Source: Scalindua_A sp046757465
Lineage (GTDB): Bacteria; Planctomycetota; Brocadiia; Brocadiales; Scalinduaceae
Length of the DNA stretch: 64,000 nt
Direction of reading: 5' to 3'
Assembly (NCBI GenBank): GCA_046757465.1
Contig: JBHHYH010000004.1
Location: 16,026 to 80,025, forward strand
In this document: positions 16,972-27,510 of the stretch, piece by piece
How the letters are laid out: the number at the start of each line of letters is the position of its first letter
Position numbering within the stretch: position 1 is the first letter of the stretch
Made by a program: the position numbers and the translations under genes
The notes under the pieces: model-generated
Database searches by the model: none
Seen by the model: only the letters and a program-made list of their open reading frames with translations
What the model was told of the DNA's origin: nothing

Positions 16972-18270
16972 ATGAGAAATAATATTGTACATGCCGGAGC
17001 TCATGAACTCAGATACGAGATACGCGAGATAGTTGCGGTTGGCAACAAGTTGTGTGATATGGGGTTGGATGTTTGTTGGGAGAACATTGGAGACCCTGTT
17101 CATAAAGGTGAAAAGATACCATCCTGGATCAAGGATGTAGTAAAAAAGGCTGTAGATGAAGATTCATCTTTTGCGTATTGCCCAACGAAGGGGTTGGACG
17201 AAACAAGAGAATTTCTTGCAGATCTTTGCAATAAGAGAAGAGGGATACAGATAACAAAGGAAGACATTGTCTTCTTTAATGGTATTGGTGATGCTATATC
17301 GAAGATTTATAACTACTTAAGGAGAGAGGCAAGGGTTATAGGACCTTCACCTGCTTATTCTACACATTCATCATCAGAGGCTGCCCATGCAGGTGAAGAT
17401 CATTTAATGTATAAATTGGATCCCAACAACAAATGGTTTCCCGATCTGGAAGGTTTACGTAATAAAGTAAAAAACAATCAGGCTATTTCAGGAATATTAG
17501 TAATAAATCCAAATAATCCGGCAGGTACAGTATACCCTAAAGAGGTAATGGAGGAAATTGTAAGGATAGCTGAGGAATTTGATCTGTTCATAGTATGTGA
17601 TGAGGTGTATTTGAATATAACTTACAATGGTAATATTTCGACTCCACTGTGTGATGTTATTAATAATGTGTGTGGTATTTCGATGAAGGGAATTTCTAAA
17701 GAACTGCCATGGCCAGGGGCAAGATGCGGATGGATAGAGATTTACAACAAAGATAAAGACCCAATATTTAAGAAGTACATCGATACAGTACTCAGTGCAA
17801 AAATGCTGGAAGTATGTTCAACTACTCTACCTCAGAAAGTTATACCACATTTATTGTGTGACCCAAGATATAGGGAGTATCATGAAGAAAGAAATAAAAT
17901 GTACGAACGAAGGTCTAGATTTGCCTATGATACATTAAAGAAGATTGATGGTGTAATCGTAAATCAAACAAATGGTGCATTTTACATGACGATTGCCTTT
18001 AAAGATGGTGTCCTAAATGAAAAGCAAAGACTAAAGATTAAAAATAATACGATAAGAAACTATATTGAAGAAATAACTCAAAATGTTGCACTTGACAAAA
18101 GATTTGTATATTACTTGTTAGGCGCTACAGGAATATGCGTTGTACCTTTAACTGGCTTTAGCTGTGATCTTTATGGTTTTAGAATAACATTATTAGAGAC
18201 AAATGGAAAAAGATTCGAATGGATATTTACGACCATTGCAGCGAAGATAAAAGAATATTTAAATTCCTGA
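16972..18270 (+). CDS. Pyridoxal-phosphate aminotransferase, class I/II
   Basis: 432 residues, fold type I. Landmarks are NPNNPAG (179-185), DEVY (210-213) contacting the cofactor, the Schiff-base lysine Lys243 in GISKELPWPGARCGW, and Arg in the same segment. It resembles alanine/aspartate-type transaminases, which move the amino group of glutamate to 2-oxo acids. It follows the two-component pair and converges on glnN, so it sits at the edge of the nitrogen-assimilation block. The amino acid specificity is not determinable from sequence alone. Confidence 0.85.
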   Translation: MRNNIVHAGAHELRYEIREIVAVGNKLCDMGLDVCWENIGDPVHKGEKIPSWIKDVVKKAVDEDSSFAYCPTKGLDETREFLADLCNKRRGIQITKEDIVFFNGIGDAISKIYNYLRREARVIGPSPAYSTHSSSEAAHAGEDHLMYKLDPNNKWFPDLEGLRNKVKNNQAISGILVINPNNPAGTVYPKEVMEEIVRIAEEFDLFIVCDEVYLNITYNGNISTPLCDVINNVCGISMKGISKELPWPGARCGWIEIYNKDKDPIFKKYIDTVLSAKMLEVCSTTLPQKVIPHLLCDPRYREYHEERNKMYERRSRFAYDTLKKIDGVIVNQTNGAFYMTIAFKDGVLNEKQRLKIKNNTIRNYIEEITQNVALDKRFVYYLLGATGICVVPLTGFSCDLYGFRITLLETNGKRFEWIFTTIAAKIKEYLNS

Positions 18271-18400
18271 TTTGGCATAAGTACAATATTGAACAGAAAT
18301 TGCAATCCAATTAAAAACTTCATTCTCATACAGTTTACATTTCATTTGGATAACAATCAATAATCATATTAAAACCTTTATACGCCTGAATTCTCCTTCG

Positions 18401-20497
18401 CTACAATTTATACAAAAGATCAGCATACGTTGGTACAGGCCATAATTTCCGAGGAACAATTGTCTCCAACGTATCAATATCTTCCCGCAAATCATTCATC
18501 GTAACAAATACTTTATCACGAAACGCAGCAGCGCGTTTAGCGCCATTAGCAATCTTATGTGCTTTCTCCAGCTCAGTCTCCAGTTTCTCGGTTTTGCGAT
18601 ATGCTGATTCTAAAAGAGCCGAAACCCTTGCAATCAATTCTTTTTCTACATACACAGGTCCGCTCATTACTTCCAACTTTTCGATCGTCTCAGCAAGCTC
18701 TTTTATAAATGGTATAACTGCCGGAATATATAAACTTTTCACCATATCAAGTGATGTCTTTGCTTCAATGTTAATCTGCTTTATATATTGATCAAGATAA
18801 ATTTCATACCGAGAATGTAATTCTTCTTTTGAAAGTACTTTATACTTTTTAAATAAATTAACAGATTTCTTGTCCGTAAAAGTCTTAAGCGCCTCTACGG
18901 TTGAACTGATATTCGGTAACCCTCGCTTCTCTGCTTCTTTTGTCCATTCAGCTGAATAGTTGTTGCCGTTGAAGATGATTCTCCCATGCTCTTTCATAGT
19001 CTCTCTTATAATAGCGGTTGTCTCTTTGTGGATATCCTGTGCCTTCTCAAGTCGGGTAGCAATCTCATCAAGCGCTTCTGCAACAATAGTATTCAAAACG
19101 ACACACGGTGACGAAATCGAAGCCGATGAAGCAACCATCCGAAACTCAAATTTATTGCCCGTAAAAGCAAATGGCGATGTTCGGTTCCTGTCACTATTAT
19201 CTTTTGGAAGCGGTGGCAAAGTATCAACTCCTATCTCAATAGAAGTTGAAGCTTTTGACTTTGCCTTCTTTCGCTTCGCAATAGCCTCCAAAATCTCTGT
19301 CAATTCACCACCCATAAAAATCGAAATAATTGCCGGTGGCGCTTCATTTCCACCGAGACGATGGTCATTACCTGAATTCGCCGCAGATCTTCGCAATATA
19401 TCGGCATGACGGTCAACAGCCTTAATAAGCGCACTAATAAAAAGTAAAAACTGTGCGTTTTCATGTGGTGTTATCCCCGGATCAAGTAAATTCATACCAT
19501 CATCAGTACTCAATGACCAGTTCGTATGTTTCCCAGAACCATTTATCCCTACATACGGTTTTTCATGTAAAAGACAGACAAGATCATGTCTGAGAGCAAC
19601 TTTCTGTAATGTCTCCATAACAAGCTGATTATGATCTGCTGCTATGTTTGTTGTTGTAAAGAGTGGCGCCATTTCAAATTGTGATGGAGCTACTTCATTA
19701 TGCTTTGTTGTAGCAGCAACCCCCATCTTCCATAATTCTTTGTCCAGATCCTTCATAAAATCAGCAACACGGTCTTTAATCTGTCCAAAATAGTGATCTT
19801 CCATTTCCTGCCCTTTCGGCGCCGGTGCACCAAAAAGAGTTCGCCCTGCAACAATTAAATCCAGTCTTTCTGCAAAGAATATCTTGTCTACCAAAAAATA
19901 CTCTTGTTCCGCACCAACGGTTGAGATAACTTTCTTAGCTGTTTTATTTCCCAACGCGCGTAAAACACGAAGTGATTGTTTTGAAACAGCAGCCATTGAA
20001 CGCAATATCGGCGTTTTCTTATCCAATGCCTCACCAGTATATGAACAAAACGCCGTTGGAATACAAAGTGTAACATCTCCAGCCCTATCTTCTTTCAAAA
20101 ATGCAGGGGACGTACAGTCCCATGCAGTATACCCACGCGCTTCAAAGACAGCCCTGAGCCCTCCACTCGGCAAACTTGACGCATCAGGTTCACCCTTAAC
20201 AAGCTGCTTACCCGAAAATTCCATAACTACTCCGCCTTGCGTTGTAAGTGAAATAAAAGAATCATGTTTTTCTGCCGTACTCCCCGTCAGTGGTTGAAAC
20301 CAATGGGTGTAATGTGTTGCACCTTTTTCAATTGCCCAATCTTTCATAGCGCCTGCAACAACATCCGCAACCTCAGCCGGCAAAGGAATATCCTTATCAA
20401 TCGTTTTCTTGAGCAATTTATAGGTATCCTTTGGTAACCTTTTTCTCATAATGTCATCATTAAATACATTAGACGCAAAAATTTTAGTAACATCCAT
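18401..20497 (-). CDS. glnN: Glutamine synthetase type III
   Basis: 698 residues, the length of the GSIII family and far longer than GSI. It makes glutamine from glutamate, ammonia and ATP as a dodecamer. Family marks include KHNEVAPSQFEMAP, the ATP/metal segment GINGSGKHTNWS, the NDHRLGGNEAPPAI loop and ENAQFLLF. The Tyr adenylylation site of GSI is absent, as expected for type III. A ribosome binding site (AGAGGA in the sense strand) precedes the ATG. It is divergent from gltB across a 556-bp control region. Codon use looks richer in C and G at third positions than in most neighbours. Confidence 0.95.
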   Translation of the reverse strand: MDVTKIFASNVFNDDIMRKRLPKDTYKLLKKTIDKDIPLPAEVADVVAGAMKDWAIEKGATHYTHWFQPLTGSTAEKHDSFISLTTQGGVVMEFSGKQLVKGEPDASSLPSGGLRAVFEARGYTAWDCTSPAFLKEDRAGDVTLCIPTAFCSYTGEALDKKTPILRSMAAVSKQSLRVLRALGNKTAKKVISTVGAEQEYFLVDKIFFAERLDLIVAGRTLFGAPAPKGQEMEDHYFGQIKDRVADFMKDLDKELWKMGVAATTKHNEVAPSQFEMAPLFTTTNIAADHNQLVMETLQKVALRHDLVCLLHEKPYVGINGSGKHTNWSLSTDDGMNLLDPGITPHENAQFLLFISALIKAVDRHADILRRSAANSGNDHRLGGNEAPPAIISIFMGGELTEILEAIAKRKKAKSKASTSIEIGVDTLPPLPKDNSDRNRTSPFAFTGNKFEFRMVASSASISSPCVVLNTIVAEALDEIATRLEKAQDIHKETTAIIRETMKEHGRIIFNGNNYSAEWTKEAEKRGLPNISSTVEALKTFTDKKSVNLFKKYKVLSKEELHSRYEIYLDQYIKQINIEAKTSLDMVKSLYIPAVIPFIKELAETIEKLEVMSGPVYVEKELIARVSALLESAYRKTEKLETELEKAHKIANGAKRAAAFRDKVFVTMNDLREDIDTLETIVPRKLWPVPTYADLLYKL

Positions 20498-20561
20498 TTT
20501 ATATCCTCTTTAGATTACTTTTCTTCTTATAATATATTGTTCTTTTTTTGGAGTATTTAAT

Positions 20562-20589
20562 ATTATACAATTATACCATTATTTGTCTA
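20562..20589 (-). promoter_or_regulatory. Putative sigma-70-type promoter of glnN
   Basis: Read on the minus strand: TAGACA (20589-20584), 16 bp, then TATAAT (20567-20562), about 65 bp upstream of the glnN ATG. The -35 box is imperfect and the region is AT-rich, so chance matches are likely. Confidence 0.35.
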
Positions 20590-20770
20590 TTTATACTTTT
20601 TAACATCATTGCCTGAATTTCTAATGACAATGTTTTGTTTTCAGACTGGTTAATTATAATATTAAGCTCTAAAAATCTATAAAAATCAAAAAAATACCAG
20701 GGAAAATTATTGCTTTACCGTCGAAGTAAGCATTGTTTTTTTTGCAAATAATGAAATACCGGAAATAGTA

Positions 20771-20786
20771 GGAAAGGTACCTTTCC
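20771..20786. promoter_or_regulatory. Perfect 16-bp palindrome in the glnN-gltB control region
   Basis: GGAAAGGTACCTTTCC is perfectly self-complementary. A dyad of this length between divergent nitrogen-assimilation genes is a candidate operator for a dimeric regulator. It does not match an operator consensus I can name. Confidence 0.4.
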
Positions 20787-21053
20787 AAAAAGATGTGTGC
20801 AAAGGAATAAAAGACTTCCTTCAACACATTTCTATTTAAACAGCGCAATTATTTCGCATTATTTGGATATTGTAGGATGAGAGAATCGTTCTGCGATTGT
20901 GCTGAAAGGCTGTAAGGTATTGTCAAAATGAACTTTCTGCATTAACGATGACTTAATATTTGTAAGAATTTTTTATAGGCATCAATATTGCGGTATTAAC
21001 TAAAAAATTACATGAATGCTGTATAATTTGTAGTAAAAAGGAAAAAAGTAGAC

Positions 21054-24000
21054 ATGCCTGAGATTAATAATTTTAACAATGTTAATTTAGCAGGATATCC
21101 CAAACGATCCGGGTTGTACGACCCGAAATATGAGCATGATGGTTGCGGCGTTGGTTTTGTAGCTAATATTAACGGTACCAAATCACATGAGATCATTGAA
21201 CGTGGAATCGACGTTATAGTTAATCTGCTTCATCGCGGTGCGACAGGAGGTGATACAAAGACAGGAGACGGTGCCGGTATCCTTATCCAAATACCGGATG
21301 CGTTCTTAACAAGCGAATGTAATTCTATTGGTGTATACCTCCCTTCGCCAGGCAAATACGGCGTTGCTATGATTTTTCTCCCCCAAGAACAAAGACCAAG
21401 AAAAAAATGTCGGCAAATCATAGAAGAAACCGTTGTCGAGGAAGGGCTTAAATTTCTCGGCTGGCGTGAGGTACCTGTAAATGATACCTGCCTCGGTGAT
21501 GCCGCAAGAAACTCACAACCCGTTATATTCCAGTGTTTCATTGGAGCTTCCCAACATGACATATTGGCATTGGAACGCAAGCTATACATCGTTCGTAAAC
21601 AAATCGAACGTCGTATAGAACGTACGATGTCGCTTGGCGATCGCTTTTGTATTCCAAGCATGTCTACAAGGACTATCGTCTATAAGGGGATGTTTATGGC
21701 CCTTCAGGTTGCTGAATTTTATCTTGACTTAAAACAGAAAGATCTTATTAGTTCCATTGCAATTGTTCATCAAAGATACAGCACCAATACGTTTCCCTCA
21801 TGGAAACTTGCACAGCCGTTTCGTTATTTAGCCCACAATGGGGAGATTAACACACTCCGTGGAAATAAAAACCACATGTCATCACGGGAATGGCTTCTTG
21901 CCACTGACTTATTCGGTAATGACATTAAAAAAATTCTACCCATTATTGATGAATCAGGAAGTGATTCTGCATGCCTCGACAATGCACTTGAATTGCTGGC
22001 TTGCGGTGGCCGAGACTTACCACATGCTATGATGATGCTTATCCCACAGGCCTGGGGAATAAAATATCCCATCGGGCCTGATCTAAGAGGTTTTTTCGAA
22101 TACAATGCGGGCCTAATGGAGCCCTGGGATGGGCCCGTAGCCGTTACTTTCACGGACGGGACAAAGGTCGGAGCCTGTATGGACCGCAATGGTCTGCGGC
22201 CATGCCGTTATACTATCACCAAAGACGGCTTTATGGTTCTTGCATCAGAAACCGGTGTTTTGAATTTCAACCCCGAACAAGTTGCCCAAAAAGGCGCCTT
22301 GGGTCCCGGTGAAATGATCCTTGTTGACCTTGAACAAAAACGCGTTCTGAAAAATACTGAAGTGAAGGCATTTTATTCAAGGAGACATCCTTACCGCCGC
22401 TGGGTAAATGAAAACAAGATAACCTTACATGGATTTTTCAATGACGTGGCTCCTGTTACACCGAACTTAGTCAACTTAACTTTTCGTCAGAAACTTTTTG
22501 GATATACACGGGAAGACTTAAGAATAATCATCGGACAAATGGCTTCAAAAGGATACGAACCAATAGGGTCTATGGGAAAAGATACGCCTCTAGCAGTTTT
22601 TTCTGAAAAGCCGCAATTGCTTTATTCCTATTTCAAACAGATCTTTGCTCAAATCACCAATCCTGCAATCGATCCTATCCGGGAAGAGCTTGTCATGTCA
22701 CTAATGACATTCATAGGCAACGAAGGAAATATCCTTTCTGAGATACCCCAAAACAGCCGATTAATCAAACTCCAAAATCCCATTATATCCAACGAAGATC
22801 TTGAAAGAATAAGTAACCTCGACTTAAAAAACTTCTGGACAACAACTTTACAAATGGGATTTCCTGCCGGGGGAACTGCGGATAAACTAGAAGAATCCCT
22901 CGACCAACTCTGTCGTTCAGCCGAAGCATCGGTTGACAGTGGTTGTCCTATAATTATTTTGTCCGACCGTAACTTACCAGAGAAGCTGGCGCCTATCCCT
23001 GCTTTACTTGCAACCTCGGCAGTTAACCATCACCTCATTCGCAAGGACAAGAGAACACGTGCGGATATTATTGTTGAGACAGGTGAAGCACGCGAAATCC
23101 AACATGTAGCTTTGCTTCTTGGTTTTGGAGCCTCTGCTGTCAATCCCTACCTAGCATTCGAAACCGCAGCCGATATGGCATTGAAAAAAATTCTTGATTC
23201 GGATGTCGGAGTCACAAAAGCCATAGGAAACTATATGGATGCACTCTGTAAAGGACTCCTTAAGATAATGTCGAAAATGGGCATTTCTACGTTAAGAAGT
23301 TATAGAAATGCACAAGTATTCGAAGCCGTCGGATTATCTAGCGATATTATCGAAAAATACTTTCCGGAAACCTCTTCAAGAATTGAGGGAATCGGATTAG
23401 CCGAAATTGCTGCTGAGGCCAATGCCCGATATGAATACGCATACAGCAACCCCCAACATAACTCTCCGACAGAATTAGATAGCGGAGGAGATTACGCGTA
23501 TCGTGCAGATGGTGAAAGACACTTATGGAACCCGGAGACTATAAGTAAGCTGCAAATAGCAACAAGGCACAACGATTCTAAACTCTATAAAGAATATGCT
23601 AAACTCATTAACGATCAAACAAAAAATATTTACACCTTGCGCGGCATGTTTAAATTCAAGAAGACAGAACCTGTTCCAATCGAAGAGGTTGAACCTGCCT
23701 CAGAAATAATCAAACGTTTTGCAACATCTGCAATGTCTTTTGGATCCATCAGCCGGGAAACCCACGAAACACTGGCAATCGCTATGAATCGACTCGGTGC
23801 CAAGAGTAATAGCGGTGAAGGAGGAGAGGATCCTGACAGATACAAGCCGTTACCCAATGGCGATAATCGCGCAAGTGCCGTCAAGCAAGTAGCCAGCGGC
23901 CGTTTTGGTGTCACAGCAGAATATTTGGTCAACTGCAGGGAAATACAGATAAAGATAGCGCAAGGTGCAAAACCTGGCGAGGGAGGGCAATTACCCGGAC

Positions 24001-25622
24001 ACAAAGTCGATGCAGAAATTGCAAAGGTACGTCATTCGACCCCGGGTGTTACACTTATATCTCCACCCCCACATCATGATATTTACTCTATAGAAGATAT
24101 TAAACAGCTAATCTTTGATTTAAGGAATGTCAATCCACAGGCTCGTGTTGCGGTAAAACTCGTATCGGAAGTTGGTGTCGGTACGATTGCGGCAGGTGTT
24201 GCCAAGGCCAATGCCGACATGGTGCTTATCAGTGGATATGACGGTGGAACAGGAGCTTCTCCCTTATCATCAATTAAACACGCTGGCGTACCATGGGAGC
24301 TTGGGCTGGCAGAAACTCAACAGACTCTTGTTTTAAATAACCTGAGAAGCCGAATCCGTGTTCAGGCAGATGGACAGATGAAAACAGGGCGGGATGTGAT
24401 TATTGCAGCCCTTTTGGGTGCCGAAGAATTCGGCTTTGCAACTGCTCCGCTAGTTGTTTGCGGCTGTGTTATGATGAGAAAATGCCACCTAAACACCTGC
24501 CCTGTTGGCGTTGCGACACAAGATCGTGAACTGCGAAAAATGTTCACCGGCAAACCAGAATACGTTATAAATTTCTTTAACATGATTGCAGAAGAAGTCC
24601 GAGAATACATGGCCCAACTAGGTTTTTGCAAAATGGACGACCTTATCGGTAGAAGCAATCTACTAAAAATGAATGAAGCGATAGATTTCTGGAAGACTAA
24701 TGGATTGGACTTTTCAAAAATCTTTCAGCCTGCGACAGATAATCCGAATATTCCAACGCGGTGTATAGAAAAACATGACTATGGCCTGGAGGAAGTTCTG
24801 GATAAACAACTTATAGAATGTGCCAGAGATGCGCTTGAGAAAAAGAAACCTGTAAAAATCGAATTACCTATCAGAAACGTTAATTTAACAACTGGGGCAA
24901 TGCTTTCAGGAGAAATTTCTAAGCGCTATGGCGGGCAAGGGCTGCAAGAAGATACTGTGACATGCACATTCAGAGGAGCCGCCGGTCAAAGTTTCGGTGC
25001 TTTTTGCACCCACGGCATCACGATGATCCTTGAAGGAGAAGCAAACGATTACCTTGGCAAAGGTCTGTGTGGTGGAAAAATCATTGTCAGGCCACCTGCG
25101 AAAATCGGTTTTGACCCATCAGAAAATTTTATTTGTGGAAACGTGATTCTCTATGGTGCAACTTCCGGTAAAGCCTATATCTACGGCCGTGTCGGAGAGC
25201 GGTTTGCCATCCGAAACAGCGGTGCCTATGCCGTGGTTGAAGGTGTAGGAGACCATGGATGTGAATATATGACGGGCGGACGTATTGTCATTCTTGGCGA
25301 TACAGGAGTCAATTTTGCTGCGGGAATGAGCGGCGGCATTGCCTATGTCTATGACCCAACAAGTGCACTCGATGGACGATGCAACCTTGACATGGTGGAC
25401 CTTGAAATTGTGATTGATTCGAAAGATATAGCCGAACTCAAAGAGATGATTACGAACCACCTAAAATATACCGGGAGCAAGAAAGCAAAATACATACTTG
25501 ATAATTGGGAAGAATGTCTTACTTTATTTGTAAAAGTATTTCCTATGGAATATCGTCATGTTCTCGGGCAAATGATGAAAGAAGACGCAGCGACAGAACG
25601 TGAAGAAGTGATTTCGCGCTAA
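21054..25622 (+). CDS. gltB: Glutamate synthase (NADPH) large subunit
   Basis: 1522 residues, full length. It transfers the amide nitrogen of glutamine to 2-oxoglutarate. The glutamine amidotransferase domain begins at Cys31 in DGCGVGF, so the first 30 residues are a cleaved propeptide. The central and FMN domains follow, with SGYDGGTGASP binding the FMN phosphate. The 3Fe-4S cluster cysteines lie in CGCVMMRKC and NTCPVGVAT, and a right-handed beta-helix C-terminal domain with repeated Gly motifs ends the chain. AAAGGA precedes the ATG. The small subunit follows after 30 bp. Its base composition looks higher in GC than the surrounding genes. Confidence 0.97.
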   Translation: MPEINNFNNVNLAGYPKRSGLYDPKYEHDGCGVGFVANINGTKSHEIIERGIDVIVNLLHRGATGGDTKTGDGAGILIQIPDAFLTSECNSIGVYLPSPGKYGVAMIFLPQEQRPRKKCRQIIEETVVEEGLKFLGWREVPVNDTCLGDAARNSQPVIFQCFIGASQHDILALERKLYIVRKQIERRIERTMSLGDRFCIPSMSTRTIVYKGMFMALQVAEFYLDLKQKDLISSIAIVHQRYSTNTFPSWKLAQPFRYLAHNGEINTLRGNKNHMSSREWLLATDLFGNDIKKILPIIDESGSDSACLDNALELLACGGRDLPHAMMMLIPQAWGIKYPIGPDLRGFFEYNAGLMEPWDGPVAVTFTDGTKVGACMDRNGLRPCRYTITKDGFMVLASETGVLNFNPEQVAQKGALGPGEMILVDLEQKRVLKNTEVKAFYSRRHPYRRWVNENKITLHGFFNDVAPVTPNLVNLTFRQKLFGYTREDLRIIIGQMASKGYEPIGSMGKDTPLAVFSEKPQLLYSYFKQIFAQITNPAIDPIREELVMSLMTFIGNEGNILSEIPQNSRLIKLQNPIISNEDLERISNLDLKNFWTTTLQMGFPAGGTADKLEESLDQLCRSAEASVDSGCPIIILSDRNLPEKLAPIPALLATSAVNHHLIRKDKRTRADIIVETGEAREIQHVALLLGFGASAVNPYLAFETAADMALKKILDSDVGVTKAIGNYMDALCKGLLKIMSKMGISTLRSYRNAQVFEAVGLSSDIIEKYFPETSSRIEGIGLAEIAAEANARYEYAYSNPQHNSPTELDSGGDYAYRADGERHLWNPETISKLQIATRHNDSKLYKEYAKLINDQTKNIYTLRGMFKFKKTEPVPIEEVEPASEIIKRFATSAMSFGSISRETHETLAIAMNRLGAKSNSGEGGEDPDRYKPLPNGDNRASAVKQVASGRFGVTAEYLVNCREIQIKIAQGAKPGEGGQLPGHKVDAEIAKVRHSTPGVTLISPPPHHDIYSIEDIKQLIFDLRNVNPQARVAVKLVSEVGVGTIAAGVAKANADMVLISGYDGGTGASPLSSIKHAGVPWELGLAETQQTLVLNNLRSRIRVQADGQMKTGRDVIIAALLGAEEFGFATAPLVVCGCVMMRKCHLNTCPVGVATQDRELRKMFTGKPEYVINFFNMIAEEVREYMAQLGFCKMDDLIGRSNLLKMNEAIDFWKTNGLDFSKIFQPATDNPNIPTRCIEKHDYGLEEVLDKQLIECARDALEKKKPVKIELPIRNVNLTTGAMLSGEISKRYGGQGLQEDTVTCTFRGAAGQSFGAFCTHGITMILEGEANDYLGKGLCGGKIIVRPPAKIGFDPSENFICGNVILYGATSGKAYIYGRVGERFAIRNSGAYAVVEGVGDHGCEYMTGGRIVILGDTGVNFAAGMSGGIAYVYDPTSALDGRCNLDMVDLEIVIDSKDIAELKEMITNHLKYTGSKKAKYILDNWEECLTLFVKVFPMEYRHVLGQMMKEDAATEREEVISR

Positions 25623-25652
25623 TAAGCTCTAAAATATAAAGGATGATATGAA

Positions 25653-27086
25653 ATGGGTGAGATTAAAGGATTTATTAAATATCCCCGAAAAAATTATGAT
25701 AAAGAGCCAGCCGAGTTGCGCAAGCAACACTGGGAAGAATTTATCAGTTTGCTTCCTGAAGAAGAATTAAGAATGCAAGGGGCTCGTTGTATGGATTGCG
25801 GAACTCCTTTTTGTCACTTCGGCTGCCCTATCGATAGCATTATTCCCGATTGGAATGATCTTGTTTACAGAGGGCAATGGCAGGAAGCTTTAAAACGTTT
25901 GATAAAAACTAACAACTTTCCGGAATTCACAGGCCGCCTTTGTCCGGCTCTTTGTGAAAACTCTTGTGTCCTGGCCATAAATAGACCGCCTGTGGCAATA
26001 AAAAATATTGAAATCTCTATTGTCGAAAAGGGCTATGAGATGGGGTGGCTTAAGCCACAGCCTCCGTCTCAACGTACTGGTAAAATAGTTGCCATTATCG
26101 GTTCGGGTCCTTCCGGGCTCGCATGTGCCGATCAATTGAATAAAGCAGGTCATACCGTAACTGTCTTTGAAAAAAATGAAGATATCGGCGGAATTTTGAC
26201 TTTTGGTATCCCTAGTTTCAAACTGGAGAAATGGATCGTTCAAAGACGTGTTAAAATGATGGAAGATGAAGGGGTAATTTTCAAGACCAATACGCATGTC
26301 GGTAAAAATATTAGTACACAAGAAATAAAAAACAAATATGATGCTATCGTTTTAACTGGTGGTGCCGAAGAACCCAGAGACTTGCCGTTACGGGGCCGAG
26401 AACTTAAAGGGGTTTATCAAGCAATGTTCTATTTGCCACAACAAAATCGAAGAAATAAAGGCCAAGATATTAATCCCGAAATCAGTGTAACGGCGAAAGA
26501 TAAAAGAGTTGTTATTTTGGGAGGTGGAGATACAGGTGCGGATTGCGTGGGAACCGCCAACCGCCAGGGAGCTATTTGGGTGAAGCAATTTGAACTTCTT
26601 CCCAAGCCACCCAAAGAACGTACCCCTGATAACCCTTGGCCTAAATGGGCATTAATTGAACGAACATCTACCTCTCATGAAGAAGGTGTTGAGTGTGATT
26701 TTTGCATCATGACTAAGCGTTTAAGCGGCAAAAACGGAAAATTGCAAAAGCTACATGCTGTTCGTCTCGAGTTTGGACCTAAGGACCCACAAACTGGACG
26801 CAGGCCTATGAAAGAAATTCCGGGTTCGGAATTTGAAGTTGAATGTGACCTTGTGATTCTCGCTATGGGCTTCTTAGGCCCTGTAAAAAAAGGTATGCTT
26901 GAGGAATTGAAAGTCGAATTAGACGGTCGAGGCAATGTCAAAACAGGCAAAAACTACATGACCAGCATTAAAGGTATTTTTGCTGCTGGTGATATGAGAC
27001 GGGGACAATCTTTAGTTGTCTGGGCCATTAACGAAGGCCGAAACGCAGCCATCGCTGTTAATAAGTGGCTCATGCAGTCCCCGTAA
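25653..27086 (+). CDS. gltD: Glutamate synthase small subunit
   Basis: 477 residues. The N-terminal domain holds the two 4Fe-4S cysteine groups (ARCMDCGTPFCHFGCP and GRLCPALCENSC). FAD binding is at about 148-175 (IGSGPSGLACADQL) and NADPH binding at about 285-310 (ILGGGDTGADCVG). It passes electrons from NADPH through FAD and the clusters to GltB. It is 30 bp downstream of gltB with an AAGGA ribosome binding site, so the pair is an operon. No terminator hairpin is evident in the AT-rich DNA beyond it. Confidence 0.96.
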   Translation: MGEIKGFIKYPRKNYDKEPAELRKQHWEEFISLLPEEELRMQGARCMDCGTPFCHFGCPIDSIIPDWNDLVYRGQWQEALKRLIKTNNFPEFTGRLCPALCENSCVLAINRPPVAIKNIEISIVEKGYEMGWLKPQPPSQRTGKIVAIIGSGPSGLACADQLNKAGHTVTVFEKNEDIGGILTFGIPSFKLEKWIVQRRVKMMEDEGVIFKTNTHVGKNISTQEIKNKYDAIVLTGGAEEPRDLPLRGRELKGVYQAMFYLPQQNRRNKGQDINPEISVTAKDKRVVILGGGDTGADCVGTANRQGAIWVKQFELLPKPPKERTPDNPWPKWALIERTSTSHEEGVECDFCIMTKRLSGKNGKLQKLHAVRLEFGPKDPQTGRRPMKEIPGSEFEVECDLVILAMGFLGPVKKGMLEELKVELDGRGNVKTGKNYMTSIKGIFAAGDMRRGQSLVVWAINEGRNAAIAVNKWLMQSP

Positions 27087-27510
27087 TGTAAATAGCAATG
27101 ACCCAAAAATGTTTCTAATTGAAATAATTTATGAAATAGTCATAATAGCCTCAATCGAAAAATATACTGAAAAAGAATATCAGGTTAGGAAAAAACCCAA
27201 AATTTATTAGAAGTTATTTGGTAGCGAAAATATTTCGTTATAATTTTCAATAATTCCAGCGATTTGGAAAGTTTTTCGTAATTTTTAGATTAAACAAGAT
27301 TAAAGAATTTATTCATGATTTTGAGTGAAGCTATAAGCCTTTGATATTTCGAGGGTTATGTGTCAGGGAAAATTTTAACTAGTAAAAACAAGTCATTGGT
27401 ATGAATATTGCGATTTAATCTATTAAGGGGTTTTTTTTCGCCCTTTTGAATAGTATTTATACTGTATGCTTACTAGATAATTATTTTAACATTTTTTGGA
27501 GGGGAAAATT
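27087..27510. other. AT-rich interval between gltD and the diiron-fold gene
   Basis: 424 bp. It includes a T-run flanked by AAGGGG and CGCCCTT (27424-27446), a weak stem-loop that may end gltD transcription or lie in the next gene's leader. I see no further gene, though a 33-codon frame at 27109-27210 is open. Confidence 0.4.

Larger units (their letters stand above)
20498..21053. other. Divergent control region between glnN and gltB
   Basis: 556 bp of AT-rich DNA. It contains a putative minus-strand promoter for glnN, a perfect 16-bp palindrome at 20771-20786, and a TATAAT box at 21022-21027 about 27 bp before gltB without a matching -35 box, which would fit an activated promoter. An unstarted open frame (20666-20838) is noted under rejections. 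Confidence 0.5.

Noticed and set aside
18271..18300. TTGGCA-like sequence resembling a sigma-54 -24 box
   Set aside because: No GC-containing -12 element at the required spacing, and it lies between convergent genes.
20666..20838. Unstarted 57-codon open frame in the glnN-gltB region
   Set aside because: It has no start codon or ribosome binding site and no recognisable family, and it covers the palindrome. Probably chance.
27109..27210. 33-codon open frame after gltD
   Set aside because: No ribosome binding site and no family. AT-rich chance frame is more likely.
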